Source: Alphaproteobacteria bacterium
Lineage (GTDB): Bacteria; Pseudomonadota; Alphaproteobacteria; Micavibrionales; Micavibrionaceae
NCBI GenBank assembly: GCA_017302165.1
Contig: JAFLCW010000001.1
Span: forward strand, 310,001-374,000
Direction: 5' to 3'
DNA: 64,000 nucleotides
The notes beneath the pieces were generated by a model, which worked only from the letters and a program-made list of their open reading frames with translations, was not told where the DNA came from and did not search any database. This document shows positions 17,462 through 27,272 of this stretch, piece by piece (the stretch's first letter is position 1; each line of letters starts with the position of its first letter). The translations under genes were made by a program, and so were the position numbers.

Positions 17462-18640
17462 ATGTCCAGCAAACCTGCCGTTAAACCCCAAAATCCTTGT
17501 TTTTCATCCGGCCCCTGTGCCAAACGTCCGGGTTGGTCTTTTGACGGCTTAAAGTCGGCGGTTCTGGGGCGTTCGCATCGTTCGGCACCGGGGAAGGCCA
17601 AACTGGCGGAGGTCATAGAAAAACACCGCACGATTTTGGGTATCCCGGCAGATTATAAAATTGCGATCGTCCCGGCATCGGATACAGGGGCGGTTGAAAT
17701 GGCGATGTGGTCGATGCTGGGTGGCCGCGGCGTGGATATGGTGGGTTTTGAAGCCTTTGGTCTGGATTGGTACAAAGATGTCAAAGACCAACTTGAGTTA
17801 ACGGATGCGCGCCTTATCAAGGCAGATTACGGCATGCTTCCAGATTTATCGTCTGTGGATACGAAAACGCGGGATGTGGTTTTCACATGGAATGGTACAA
17901 CATCCGGTGTGCGTGTTCCCGATGGCAACTGGATTGCCGATGACCGGCAAGGTATCACGATCTGTGATGCCACGTCGGCGGTATTTGCGTACGATATGCC
18001 GTGGGAAAAACTGGATGTCACCACATGGTCATGGCAAAAAGTCTTGGGCGGTGAAGCCGCACATGGGATGATTGTGCTTTCTCCGCGCGCGGTCGTACGG
18101 CTTGAGTCCTTTACCCCCGATCGGCCTTTACCAAAAATCTTCCGCATGACAAATAAAGGCAAATTGATTGATGGCATGTTTAAAGGGGAAACGATCAATA
18201 CGCCGTCTATGCTGGCCACAGAAGATTGTCTGGATGCCTTAAACTGGGTTCAATCGCTGGGCGGTCTTAAGTCTGCCATGGCACGAACAAAAGCTAATTT
18301 TGAGGCAGTAGAGGCGTGGGTTCAAAAAACGCCGTGGGCAGAATTTTTGGCAGAGGTACCAGCAACACGGTCTTATACCTCGATCTGTCTTAAGATTGTC
18401 GATCCAGATTTCACGGCGATGGACGATGAGGCCCGTCAAAATTTTGTCAAAGACATGACCAAACGTCTGGAAAAAGAAAACGCGGCCTTTGATTGTGCAT
18501 CTTACCGGGATGCGCCGGCAGGGCTTCGAATATGGGGCGGGGCAACGGTGGATACGGCTGATATGCAGGCCTTACTTCCATGGCTGGAATGGGCCTATGC
18601 CGAAACAAAAGCGGCCTTAGGGGCACAAAAGGCGGCGTAA
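17462..18640 (+). CDS. serC: Phosphoserine aminotransferase
   Basis: Predicted 392-residue PLP enzyme of fold type I converting 3-phosphohydroxypyruvate and glutamate to phosphoserine, and also serving the PLP pathway (EC 2.6.1.52). [15 protein letters not shown] at the N-terminus and [14 protein letters not shown] with the PLP lysine K193 identify the alphaproteobacterial type, which differs from the shorter enterobacterial SerC. CGGAG-like GGAG just before the ATG supports the start. An unknown secreted-protein gene is convergent and separates it from serA. Confidence 0.95.
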   Translation: MSSKPAVKPQNPCFSSGPCAKRPGWSFDGLKSAVLGRSHRSAPGKAKLAEVIEKHRTILGIPADYKIAIVPASDTGAVEMAMWSMLGGRGVDMVGFEAFGLDWYKDVKDQLELTDARLIKADYGMLPDLSSVDTKTRDVVFTWNGTTSGVRVPDGNWIADDRQGITICDATSAVFAYDMPWEKLDVTTWSWQKVLGGEAAHGMIVLSPRAVVRLESFTPDRPLPKIFRMTNKGKLIDGMFKGETINTPSMLATEDCLDALNWVQSLGGLKSAMARTKANFEAVEAWVQKTPWAEFLAEVPATRSYTSICLKIVDPDFTAMDDEARQNFVKDMTKRLEKENAAFDCASYRDAPAGLRIWGGATVDTADMQALLPWLEWAYAETKAALGAQKAA

Positions 18641-19291
18641 TTAAGGTCGTCTTGCTGGAGATTCGGGGCCACATCGGCTATACGCGTAATGGCCAAACCC
18701 TGCTTGTGTCCACTGCGCCTGAATTGTTTTGATCCGGTCTTCGTTATCGGTAATAAATTTTTTCATGACGCTTTCATCGATCAGGATTGACGTGAGCAGG
18801 GATCCATCGCGCAGACCTGTCCCCCGGGCAAATACGTCATGAGGGGTATGTTGATAGGCCTGTTGAAAATAAGCCGTAATTTTTTTGGCATCTGGCGCGC
18901 TGGTGGTAGCGTACTCAAGATAGGCCAGGTCAGATCTTTGCTCTAACAGGCTTTTTATTCTTTTTTGACCATCGGGGTCTTTTGTCTGTGGGTTTTGGAT
19001 AAATTTTATAATGTCAGGCGTAAAGGTACCCGAAAAAGCATTCTGTCCACTTTGATCACGCACGGTAATGGGTTCACCCAGAATATTTCCCAGACATAGA
19101 AAACTTAGGCTTCTGCCCCGTTCGCGGGTATTAAAGAAAATATGTTGGCGACCTGGTTCAATTTTTTCCAAAAGAACCTGCGCCACCGCGCTGGGGTCAT
19201 ATGTCCGGGGGGCGGGGCTGTTGGCCATCGCTGGCGATACGCCCATGCTGGCGGCGGATAAAAGGAAGGTGGATAGGGCTTTATTTTTCAT
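18641..19291 (-). CDS. Secreted hypothetical protein
   Basis: Predicted 216-residue protein with a signal peptide (MKNKALSTFLLSAASMGVSPAMANS, cleavage after about residue 24). The mature part is about 190 residues, soluble, with two cysteines (FLCLG and SRCGPES) that could form a disulfide. I recognise no domain. Its stop codon directly abuts the end of serC, with which it is convergent, and its start region is divergent from serA. Probably periplasmic; function unknown. Confidence 0.65.
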   Translation of the reverse strand: MKNKALSTFLLSAASMGVSPAMANSPAPRTYDPSAVAQVLLEKIEPGRQHIFFNTRERGRSLSFLCLGNILGEPITVRDQSGQNAFSGTFTPDIIKFIQNPQTKDPDGQKRIKSLLEQRSDLAYLEYATTSAPDAKKITAYFQQAYQHTPHDVFARGTGLRDGSLLTSILIDESVMKKFITDNEDRIKTIQAQWTQAGFGHYAYSRCGPESPARRP

Positions 19292-19487
19292 AATTTATAA
19301 TACGTAACTTTTTACATGTTGTAAAGACGATATTATTATTGTTTTTCAATGTGTTAAAAAAATAATTTTCTCTGATCCGCCTAAGCAGGAAAAATCGAAT
19401 ATCTCTAAATTGAAGGTGGCATGAACACGATGTTCCTGATATCACAAAGGTCTGTTTTCCTGAACAAGACAAAATTAGGAGTTAAAA

Positions 19488-21086
19488 ATGTCTTCACGTC
19501 CCAATGCCCCGCGCGTTCTCATATCCGATAAAATGAATAAACTGGCGGAAGATATTTTCCGCAACAAAGGCGTCGAGGTCGATGTCAAAACAGGTTTGAA
19601 ACCCGAAGAACTCAAAGAGATCATCAAAAATTATCAAGGTCTGGCCATCCGGTCATCGACAACTGTCACGCCCGAGATTATTGCCGCATCCAATGGCAAT
19701 CTTAAGGTGATCGGCAGAGCCGGCATTGGCGTGGATAATGTGGATGTCAAAGCCGCCACCGCTTCGGGCGTCATTGTTATGAACACGCCTTTTGGTAATT
19801 CCATCACCACGGCCGAACATGCGATTGCGATGATGTTTGCGCTCGCGCGCCAAATCCCTGAGGCCAGTGCCTCGACACATGCTGGCAAGTGGGAAAAAAA
19901 TAAATTTATGGGCGTGGAAGTGTATGGCAAAACGCTGGGCGTGATTGGGTGCGGGAATATTGGTTCGATTGTTGCAGATCGTGGCATCGGATTAAAGATG
20001 AACGTGATTGCGTTTGATCCGTTCTTGACTGAAGAGCGGGCTGTGGAGATTGGCGTTAAAAAAGTTGAACTGGATGAATTATTCCGCAGTGCTGATTTCA
20101 TCACATTACATGTGCCGAAAAACGACAAAACCAAAAACATGATCAACAAAGATTCAATCGCCACCATGAAAAAAGGCGTGCGAATCATTAACTGTGCTCG
20201 TGGGGGCTTGATCAACGAAGCGGATCTAAAATCTGCCCTTGATTCAGGCCATGTCGCCGGTGCTGCTTTGGATGTGTTTGATGTGGAACCCGCCACAGAA
20301 AACCCGTTATTTGGCCATCCCAATTTAGTGTGTACGCCGCATCTGGGGGCATCGACCAACGAGGCACAGGTGAATGTCGCCCTTCAGGTAGCCGAACAAA
20401 TGGCAGATTTTTTAATGACGGGGGCAATTACTAACGCGCTCAACATGCCGTCTATTTCTGCCGAAGAAGCCCCGCGTCTTCGGTACTATATGAAACTGGC
20501 CGATCAACTGGGGAGTTTTGCCGGGCAAATTACTGAATCGGCCATCAAATCAGTGGACATTTCTTATGAAGGGACGGTGTCTGAACTGAATTGCAAACCA
20601 TTAACTCAGATGATCATGTCGGCCTTGCTCAAACCGCTGACGGATACGGTCAATATGGTCAATGCCGGGCAGGTGGCCGAATCACGCGGTATTAAAATTT
20701 CCGAATCAAAAAGCGCGACCGCCAAAGATCACCGCTCTTTGATCACACTAACGGTGACCACGGAGACGCGCACACGCACCTTGGCCGGGACACTCTTTAC
20801 CGGGCGCGAACCGCGTATTGTGAATATTGAGGGCGTGCCGATTGAATCGGGTCTATCCGAACATATGCTGTTTGTTCGCAATGATGATAAGCCGGGATTA
20901 ATTGGGGCGCTGGGAACGCTCTTGGGAACCAAAGGTCACAATATTGCTGATTTCCATTTGGGCAGAACCGCCAAAGGTGAACAGGCGGTGTGTTTATTAT
21001 CCCTTGATACCGCCCTGCCGGATGCCGTCTTGGCCGAAGTTGAAAAACTGCCGCAGATTAAAACAGCCAAGCGTTTGTCGTTCTAA
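19488..21086 (+). CDS. serA: D-3-phosphoglycerate dehydrogenase
   Basis: Predicted 532-residue enzyme for the committed step of serine synthesis (EC 1.1.1.95). GVIGCGNIG at 151-159 is the NAD-binding turn, NCARGGLINE and HLGASTNEAQVNVA are D-2-hydroxyacid dehydrogenase signatures. After the catalytic core comes an intervening domain and a C-terminal ACT domain (MLFVRNDDKPGLIGALG region), so this is the long type I form, usually open to serine feedback. A good TTAGGAG ribosome site precedes the ATG. Single-gene unit ending at a strong terminator. Confidence 0.96.
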   Translation: MSSRPNAPRVLISDKMNKLAEDIFRNKGVEVDVKTGLKPEELKEIIKNYQGLAIRSSTTVTPEIIAASNGNLKVIGRAGIGVDNVDVKAATASGVIVMNTPFGNSITTAEHAIAMMFALARQIPEASASTHAGKWEKNKFMGVEVYGKTLGVIGCGNIGSIVADRGIGLKMNVIAFDPFLTEERAVEIGVKKVELDELFRSADFITLHVPKNDKTKNMINKDSIATMKKGVRIINCARGGLINEADLKSALDSGHVAGAALDVFDVEPATENPLFGHPNLVCTPHLGASTNEAQVNVALQVAEQMADFLMTGAITNALNMPSISAEEAPRLRYYMKLADQLGSFAGQITESAIKSVDISYEGTVSELNCKPLTQMIMSALLKPLTDTVNMVNAGQVAESRGIKISESKSATAKDHRSLITLTVTTETRTRTLAGTLFTGREPRIVNIEGVPIESGLSEHMLFVRNDDKPGLIGALGTLLGTKGHNIADFHLGRTAKGEQAVCLLSLDTALPDAVLAEVEKLPQIKTAKRLSF

Positions 21087-21089
21087 ATA

Positions 21090-21118
21090 AAAACCCCCGG
21101 CATAACCGGGGTTTTTTT
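21090..21118 (+). terminator. Terminator between serA and M16 gene
   Basis: CCCCGG (21095-21100) pairs with CCGGGG (21106-21111) around a five-base loop, flanked by A-rich and T-rich runs, so it can serve both serA and the convergent M16 peptidase gene. Confidence 0.85.
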
Positions 21119-21128
21119 AAATTATAGT

Positions 21129-22385
21129 CTAAAGCCGTTTGAGAATGTTGTCGTAAGACTCAAGTGTCTTTAAAGGACCCAAGGCCGAGAGCGTCGGTGT
21201 CCCGGCAAAAATACGGTTCGCACACCGTCTGATATCGCCGGGTTCAACGGCTTCTACCTTGCGGACGATATCGGCCACGTTGGGCAGTTTGTTATAATTG
21301 ATTAGATTTTTGGCCTGACGTCCGGCACGCGACATCATGGATTCGCGGGACATTAAAATACCCGACCTGATTTGTGCCTTTGCCCGGGATAGTTCCATTT
21401 CTGTGACAGATCCTGTCGCCATTTTCTTGATTTCATTACACAGTACCGGCATCAGTTCGGGCAATTTTTCGGGGCCTGTCCCAGCATAAATTTCGAATTG
21501 ACCATCGTCGTGATATGACCCGTGTGAGGCATAAACAGCGTACACAAGTCCCCGTTTTTCACGAACTTCCTGAAATAATCGGGACGACATGCCACCGCCC
21601 AGAATGGTCGAAAGCAACATGGCCGGGAAATAATCTATATCCCCGCGCTTGACGCCTTGAAACCCTAAAACAACATGCGATTGTTCTAAGTCTTTTTCTT
21701 CGCGCCGTTCTCCCCCGACATATCGGGCAGGTTCAAATTCAGGATCTGTATTTGGCGGCAGATCAACGAAAATCTTTTCGGCGCGCGCGACCAGATCATC
21801 ATGGTGAATATGTCCTGCCGCTGATAACACCAGTTTCTGGGGTGTATAAAACCGCCTTACATAGTCAAACAAGGTGTCTTTTTTCATGTTGGCGACGATA
21901 TCGGCTGTTCCCAAAATAGACGCCCCCAAGGCCTGCCCGGGATAGGCGGTGGCCTGATAATGGTCAAACACAATGTCATCAGGCGTATCGTTGGTCATCC
22001 CGATTTCTTGAAGAATGACATCGCGCTCTTTTTCCAGTTCCTTATCCGGGAAAATGGGGTGCTGAAGGATATCGCCAAGAACATCAAGTGCCATCGGCAT
22101 ATCTTCCTTGAGCAAATGAACGTAATAGGCGGTGACTTCGCGGGACGTATAGGCATTGACCTGTCCTCCCACATTTTCAATGGCTTCGGCGATTTGCTGG
22201 CTGTTGCGGGTGGGGGTGCCGTTGAACATCATATGTTCCACCATATGGGCGACACCATTATGTGCCAGATCTTCATGCCGTGTGCCGACATCCGCCCATA
22301 TACCAATCGCCACGGATTCAACCTCTGTAACCGTATCGGTCACGACACGCATTCCATTCGACAGGGTAGAGGTTTTAAGGGTCAT
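21129..22385 (-). CDS. M16 family zinc peptidase (processing peptidase-like)
   Basis: Predicted 418-residue pitrilysin-fold metallopeptidase. H47-M-V-E50-H51 is the inverted HxxEH zinc site and E127, 76 residues on, the third ligand (ELEKERDVILQE). ILGGGMSSRLFQEVREKRGLVY is the second-half substrate motif of the mitochondrial processing peptidase beta type, common in alphaproteobacteria. No signal peptide is visible, so cytosolic or exported by other means. It overlaps the upstream M16 gene by one base and is the last gene of a thrC-M16-M16 unit. Confidence 0.93.
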   Translation of the reverse strand: MTLKTSTLSNGMRVVTDTVTEVESVAIGIWADVGTRHEDLAHNGVAHMVEHMMFNGTPTRNSQQIAEAIENVGGQVNAYTSREVTAYYVHLLKEDMPMALDVLGDILQHPIFPDKELEKERDVILQEIGMTNDTPDDIVFDHYQATAYPGQALGASILGTADIVANMKKDTLFDYVRRFYTPQKLVLSAAGHIHHDDLVARAEKIFVDLPPNTDPEFEPARYVGGERREEKDLEQSHVVLGFQGVKRGDIDYFPAMLLSTILGGGMSSRLFQEVREKRGLVYAVYASHGSYHDDGQFEIYAGTGPEKLPELMPVLCNEIKKMATGSVTEMELSRAKAQIRSGILMSRESMMSRAGRQAKNLINYNKLPNVADIVRKVEAVEPGDIRRCANRIFAGTPTLSALGPLKTLESYDNILKRL

Positions 22386-23671
22386 TATTTTAAATCAATA
22401 CCTATATTCATTTTGGGGGTGGGGAGCGAAGTAGAATTATTAAACCTGAACGAAGGTAAATCATTCCGAGGCCCCATGCCAAATACTTTTGGGGTTATGG
22501 ACATAAATCTATCTAAGTATGAGTCTAACTCAGTTCTAGAAACGGGCAAGGTTTTCCCTTTGATAGATTCGGGTGTATCAATTTTTTGATAGTCTGAAAA
22601 ATAATACATCATTCTCGCGATACGGGAATCAGGTTTCATGTCACCTTCGGCATTATATTTTTCTATCTTTTCCATCATACCTGCGTAATCTTCTTCGTTA
22701 AAAAAGGATGAGGCTCTCTCAAAAAATGATCTTATTTCATCAAACGATCTTTCAACCTGACTAGATTCAGTCTCATATCTTATATGGATAGCAGAACGTG
22801 CAAGCCCATCTATAAAATAAATATCAGAACCATATGAAATTTTTTTATTTCGAAGATATTCATTTAACCCAAAATCCAGCATCTTGCAGATTGTATTAAA
22901 TCCGGACATCTCTTTTTCTGATAAAGATGATAAAGGAAAAACTATGTGAATTTTTTGGGCAGGCGAATCTTTATATATATTCACGCTCGATTTATCTGTA
23001 TTAAATTGGGGTGTACTTAATGGCTGGTTTTTTCCAACAATTATGTTATCGAATGACTCTCCAACAATATCAACAGCTCGCTCATGGGGAATAGATCCAG
23101 AAACAAAAACGCACATGTCCCCGGATAGGTAATTTCTATCTTTGTAATCAATTAAATCTTGCCGGGTCATACTCATGATATCTTCTAAGGTGCCTAAGAT
23201 AGGGCGAGAAAAGGGGGCATTTGGATAGCAGGCTCTTAATCTAGCTCTGGTAAAAATATCGAGATCATCAGATTCATATTTTAAAAATTCCTGACGAATA
23301 ATCTGTCTCTGTTTTTCTATTTCATCTTCTGCCAGCAGAGGTCTGCACACCATGTTCCCCATACTTGTTAAGTGCTGGAGCACTCTTCTTTCTAAACCAT
23401 CAATACTGGCAAAAGTGACAGAACCACCTGTCGAGAGATTAACGCTAGCTCCCCAGTTTTTTGTACTGACACCCAGGTCATAATTTGGATCAGCTTCGTG
23501 TCCAGACCCCAGAAGATGTTCCAAAAAATGGGCTGTGCCGGGTTTGATATCCCGGTCTGACCCGGCGCGTAAAACCCATCTGGCGGAAGCGAGTTGAAGA
23601 CCTGGGAGGTAATCTGTCACAACGCGCAAACCATTATTGAGTGTTGTCGCCTGAAATGATTTTTTTGACAT
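22385..23671 (-). CDS. Second M16 family peptidase, divergent and AT-rich
   Basis: Predicted 428-residue M16 protein. H48-F-L-E51-H52 and E128 (again 76 residues apart) preserve the full zinc site, so it is not the usual degenerate partner. The C-terminal half lacks the glycine-rich GGGMSSRLF loop of its neighbour (MLDFGLNEYLRNKKISYG instead). A TTG at 23704 is in frame but the ATG at 23671 starts the family core. The distal two thirds of the gene are visibly AT-rich compared with both neighbours. It ends on the first base of the next M16 start, so the two products are likely made together and may form a heterodimer. Confidence 0.85.
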   Translation of the reverse strand: MSKKSFQATTLNNGLRVVTDYLPGLQLASARWVLRAGSDRDIKPGTAHFLEHLLGSGHEADPNYDLGVSTKNWGASVNLSTGGSVTFASIDGLERRVLQHLTSMGNMVCRPLLAEDEIEKQRQIIRQEFLKYESDDLDIFTRARLRACYPNAPFSRPILGTLEDIMSMTRQDLIDYKDRNYLSGDMCVFVSGSIPHERAVDIVGESFDNIIVGKNQPLSTPQFNTDKSSVNIYKDSPAQKIHIVFPLSSLSEKEMSGFNTICKMLDFGLNEYLRNKKISYGSDIYFIDGLARSAIHIRYETESSQVERSFDEIRSFFERASSFFNEEDYAGMMEKIEKYNAEGDMKPDSRIARMMYYFSDYQKIDTPESIKGKTLPVSRTELDSYLDRFMSITPKVFGMGPRNDLPSFRFNNSTSLPTPKMNIGIDLK

Positions 23672-23759
23672 ATTGATACCCCATTGGTTGATCAAGCCAA
23701 ACAAGTATCATATTGCTTTGTTAATATGCAAATTTTAACCACAACGTTGAAGGATGAAA

Positions 23760-25157
23760 CTAGGAGCTTTTCACACGGGATTGAACAAAATCCTGAACGG
23801 TTTTCAGATGGTTCGGCAGAATGTCGAATTTTTCCGGGCGTTCATATAAATCCGCCAGATGTGCCGGAAGCGGGGGATGAATACCCGTGGCCTTTTGAAC
23901 CGCATCCGGAAATTTGGCCGGATGGGCACAAGCCAGTGCAATCAGCGGCGAAGATGTATCGGTGCCCATGGCCTGCCAGCCAGCATAAAGCCCTACGGCG
24001 GTATGCGGATCAACCAGATAGCCGGTTTCACGGTAACACTCGGCCATCATGAGTAAGGTTTGTTCATCACTACAGCGGTGTGCCGAAAATTCATGGCGTG
24101 CCTGTGCGATCTGCTCGGCCGATACATCAAAACGACCTGCCGCTTTGAACTGCGTCATCCATTGTTGAATACGCCCCGCATCGCGGTCAGCCAGTTCAAA
24201 TAAATAACGTTCAAAATTACTAGAGATCTGGATATCCATGCTGGGAGAGAGAGACGGCTCAACCCCCTTGGCATCCATCGCGCCTGTGTCAAAAAACCGG
24301 GTGAGAATGTCATTTCGGTTCGACCCGATGATCAGACGTGACATGGGTACACCCATGCGCCGCGCACAATAAGCGGCGTAGATATTGCCAAAATTACCTG
24401 TCGGGACGGAAAAAGAGGGCGCACGCCCTGTTTCAGCCCCCAGTGCGAGGGCAGAGGTCACGTAATACACAATTTGTGCCATGATACGCGCCCAGTTAAT
24501 GGAATTGACGGCCGATAAATTCATTTTTTCGCGGAAGGCTTGATCATTAAACATGGCTTTCACCATGTCCTGACAATCATCAAACGTGCCCTCTAGCGCA
24601 ATATTATGAACATTAGGTGCGATCACCGAGGTCATTTGACGTCGCTGGACATCTGAGGTTCGTCCCTTGGGATGAAGGATGAAGATATCAATGTGACGGC
24701 ACGAACGGCAGGCTTCAATCGCGGCAGACCCGGTATCCCCAGAAGTTGCCCCCACTATTGTCACGCGCTTGCCTTGTTTTTCAAGGACATGGTCAAACAG
24801 ACGCCCGAGGAGTTGAAGCGCGTAATCCTTGAAGGCAATGGTGGGGCCATGAAATAATTCCATGACCCATGCATTAGGACCGACCTGAACAAGCGGTGCC
24901 ACGGCGGAATGTGTAAATTTCCCATAGACGTCTTTTAAGATCGCTTGATAGGTCTGGGGGTCAATCTCATCCCCGATGAATGGCGCCGTCACACGATAGG
25001 CAATATCGGCATAGGAAAGCCCGGTCATTCCTTTCAGATCAAGCTGGGGGAAATGCTGGGGCACATACAGACCCCCATCGGGTGCCAATCCCGTTAACAA
25101 AACATCGGTAAAGTTTTTTAGGCCGCCTTGGCCACGCGTCGAAATAAACTGTGTCAT
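23760..25157 (-). CDS. thrC: Threonine synthase
   Basis: Predicted 465-residue PLP enzyme converting O-phosphohomoserine to threonine (EC 4.2.3.1). FHGPTIAFKDYALQLLG contains the PLP lysine K110, and GATSGDTGSAAIEA is the phosphate/PLP loop; the N-terminal STRGQ segment and overall length match the longer bacterial and yeast type. It is followed 88 nt later by two M16 peptidase genes on the same strand, an arrangement seen in other alphaproteobacteria. Confidence 0.96.
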   Translation of the reverse strand: MTQFISTRGQGGLKNFTDVLLTGLAPDGGLYVPQHFPQLDLKGMTGLSYADIAYRVTAPFIGDEIDPQTYQAILKDVYGKFTHSAVAPLVQVGPNAWVMELFHGPTIAFKDYALQLLGRLFDHVLEKQGKRVTIVGATSGDTGSAAIEACRSCRHIDIFILHPKGRTSDVQRRQMTSVIAPNVHNIALEGTFDDCQDMVKAMFNDQAFREKMNLSAVNSINWARIMAQIVYYVTSALALGAETGRAPSFSVPTGNFGNIYAAYCARRMGVPMSRLIIGSNRNDILTRFFDTGAMDAKGVEPSLSPSMDIQISSNFERYLFELADRDAGRIQQWMTQFKAAGRFDVSAEQIAQARHEFSAHRCSDEQTLLMMAECYRETGYLVDPHTAVGLYAGWQAMGTDTSSPLIALACAHPAKFPDAVQKATGIHPPLPAHLADLYERPEKFDILPNHLKTVQDFVQSRVKSS

Positions 25158-25221
25158 GATCTTTATTTAAGGCAGATTAGGGATGTTGTCACGTGTTCTG
25201 CATATAAAGACTATACCTGCC

Positions 25222-26931
25222 TTAAGCCGCCATCAGATAGCGTTCTTCCAGATGGTTCATCAGGGGCTGGATGGACAGGGGGGAGCCCGTGATCTCTTCC
25301 ATTAACGCCGCAGGGCGCAGTAAACGCCCTTTTTGATAAATACGCTCATGAAGCCAGTCCCGCATGGGTCTGAAATCCCCTGCCCGGAGCAGATCCGGGA
25401 TATTTTGCAGATCACGTTTCATCCGGTCATGAATTTGTGCCGATAAAATATGCCCCAGCGTGTAAGAAGGAAAATACCCAAACTTGCCGACAAACCAATG
25501 GACATCCTGAAGGCATCCTTGCGCGTAAGATTGAGGTGTAATGCCCATTAAATCTTCCATACCCGCATTCCAGGCCTCGGGCAGGTCTTTAACGGCCAGC
25601 TTGCCTGAGATCATATCTCGTTCTAGGCGGGTTCTGAGGCGGATATGAAAGAAATAGGTAATTTCATCGGCATTTCGTCTGTCCCATCCCGGCTTTACCC
25701 AATTGCGAAGGGCAAATAAATTATCGGCGCGCATGGCTGGGTCAGCAAATTTCTGGAACAGCCCTTCTGCGCGGGGGGAGAGATATTCAAAAAACTCTTT
25801 GGTGCGTCCAAAAATCATTTCAATCAGCAAGGCCTGCGATTCTTGGACGGCCGCGCCCAGATCTTGCCCGACTGGTTGATATCGCCATGTGTCCCGGGGT
25901 AAACCTTGAATGTAAATACCATGCCCCCCTTCATGCAGTGCCGATTTCATGGACGTGAGAAAGGTGGATGTATCTGCCGTTAAAATCACCAGCCGCGTAT
26001 CATCTGGCGTGCCACCTTCGACGGGGTTATGTCCGGTTTCATAAAGTCCCCCCCGTGTAAAATCAAACCCCATGACGGACAGTAAAGACCGGTTCAGCCA
26101 CATTTGCTGATCTGAGGGAAAATTACCCGTCAACGGGAGAGGCGCAGGGCGGTTAGCCTGACGTTCCAAAACCTCAGGGAGTAATCGGCGCAGGGATTTT
26201 TCCAGATGGGTGAACAGGGTTTCGACTTCATCCACCCGCGCCCCCGGGATATATTCCCGAAGCAAAGCCTGATAGGGAGCTTCGGTTTCATGCTCATTAT
26301 TCCGAAGACATTTGGTTTCCGCAAGTTGACGATGCAGATCCACCATATTTTCTAAAAAAGGGCGTGCGGTCTCCCAGTCATTATTTCGGCGAACCTCACG
26401 GTGAACCCGCCGGCCTTCATACATCAGACGCGCCCGCTTTTCGATCAGAACAGGATCAGCCTGACAATGATGGCGATACATGATTTCCATCTCACGTAAA
26501 TTGGCGTGATCCCATAAATCCCAATCATCGGGATGTTTTTGTTCATGCGCATGCGCTTTTTCAATCAGCGTGGCGATTTTTTGGTTTGCTAGTTCTTCAT
26601 GCATCCGGCGATATAAAAAACCAATCTGGCTCAGGCGGCTTTTATAGGCACCGTCCGGCATGGCCGTTAAGAAATCCCGGCCTAATGTTTCCAAAATGGC
26701 ATTCATCCGCCCAATATCCCGGAACGCCATCTTGAGTTCCATATAGTCCGGCGAGGCATGAATTTCATATTGCTTGGTCGCGGGCTTAAAACCCGGTGCG
26801 GGGAGTTGAAGCGGCTTTAACGTTTTAGGGCTTTTTAAAAAAGTTTTCACCCGGTCGCGCAAGGTGCTTAGGACACGTTTCCCCCAATGGGTAATTTGTT
26901 TGATAGAAATAATCATTTTGTTTGATGTCAT
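25222..26931 (-). CDS. M32 carboxypeptidase (Taq type)
   Basis: Predicted 569-residue zinc carboxypeptidase. HEGGH at 333-337 with E364 in ESQALLIE are the M32 metal ligands and catalytic glutamate; the later WDRRNADEITYFFHIRLR and GYFPSYTLGHILSAQ segments are family signatures. The family is about 500 residues, so the first 55-60 residues, basic and without signal features, are an extension; an ATG at residue 6 is an alternative start. It acts as a cytosolic metallocarboxypeptidase releasing C-terminal residues. It lies between the thrC unit and the histone-like gene, separated from the latter by a terminator. Confidence 0.92.
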   Translation of the reverse strand: MTSNKMIISIKQITHWGKRVLSTLRDRVKTFLKSPKTLKPLQLPAPGFKPATKQYEIHASPDYMELKMAFRDIGRMNAILETLGRDFLTAMPDGAYKSRLSQIGFLYRRMHEELANQKIATLIEKAHAHEQKHPDDWDLWDHANLREMEIMYRHHCQADPVLIEKRARLMYEGRRVHREVRRNNDWETARPFLENMVDLHRQLAETKCLRNNEHETEAPYQALLREYIPGARVDEVETLFTHLEKSLRRLLPEVLERQANRPAPLPLTGNFPSDQQMWLNRSLLSVMGFDFTRGGLYETGHNPVEGGTPDDTRLVILTADTSTFLTSMKSALHEGGHGIYIQGLPRDTWRYQPVGQDLGAAVQESQALLIEMIFGRTKEFFEYLSPRAEGLFQKFADPAMRADNLFALRNWVKPGWDRRNADEITYFFHIRLRTRLERDMISGKLAVKDLPEAWNAGMEDLMGITPQSYAQGCLQDVHWFVGKFGYFPSYTLGHILSAQIHDRMKRDLQNIPDLLRAGDFRPMRDWLHERIYQKGRLLRPAALMEEITGSPLSIQPLMNHLEERYLMAA

Positions 26932-26990
26932 CTGATACGCGCCCGTTAAACCCCTTATAAAATGCGGGGGGACTATGGTTTAAAAAAGGC

Positions 26991-27030
26991 AAAAAATCAC
27001 CCGCCATCAAATCTGAGGGCGGGTGATTTT
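26991..27030 (-). terminator. Terminator after histone H1-like gene
   Basis: Perfect 13-bp inverted repeat, AAAATCACCCGCC at 26993-27005 and GGCGGGTGATTTT at 27018-27030, with a 12-base loop; read on the minus strand it ends in a run of T. It closes the lysine-rich gene that stops at 27060. Confidence 0.9.
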
Positions 27031-27059
27031 AAACCTTCCAGATTTAATGGAAGAAGTAA

Positions 27060-27272
27060 TTACTTCTTCTTAGCGACTTTTTTCTTAGTGGCCGGCTTTT
27101 TCTTGGCCACTTTTTTTACTGTTTTTTTGGCCGCTGGCTTTTTAGCGACTTTTTTCTTGGCGGCTGGTTTTTTGGCGACTTTTTTCTTAGCCGCTTTTTT
27201 CACAACTGCTGTTGCCATTTTCTTTACTTTCTTTGCTACTTTCTTAGCAGCTTTTTTGCGTTTGATAGCCAT
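27060..27272 (-). CDS. Histone H1-like lysine-rich protein
   Basis: Predicted 70-residue protein composed almost entirely of Lys, Ala, Val and Pro. Two copies of AAKKKVAKKPAAKKK-type repeats lie in the centre, as in bacterial H1-like chromatin proteins (HC1/AlgP/Hup C-tail type). Strong GGAG upstream of the ATG and a very strong terminator suggest high expression. Expected to bind and compact DNA or RNA non-specifically. The DNA itself is repetitive because of the coding repeats. Confidence 0.82.
   Translation of the reverse strand: MAIKRKKAAKKVAKKVKKMATAVVKKAAKKKVAKKPAAKKKVAKKPAAKKTVKKVAKKKPATKKKVAKKK

Noticed and set aside
19634..20359. 241-codon frame antisense to serA
   Set aside because: Entirely inside a well-supported gene; low-information Ala/Ser/Thr-rich product typical of antisense shadow frames.
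27085..27260. Repetitive DNA resembling a short repeat array
   Set aside because: The repeats are codons of the Lys/Ala-rich histone-like protein; no spacers of constant length, no cas genes, so not CRISPR.
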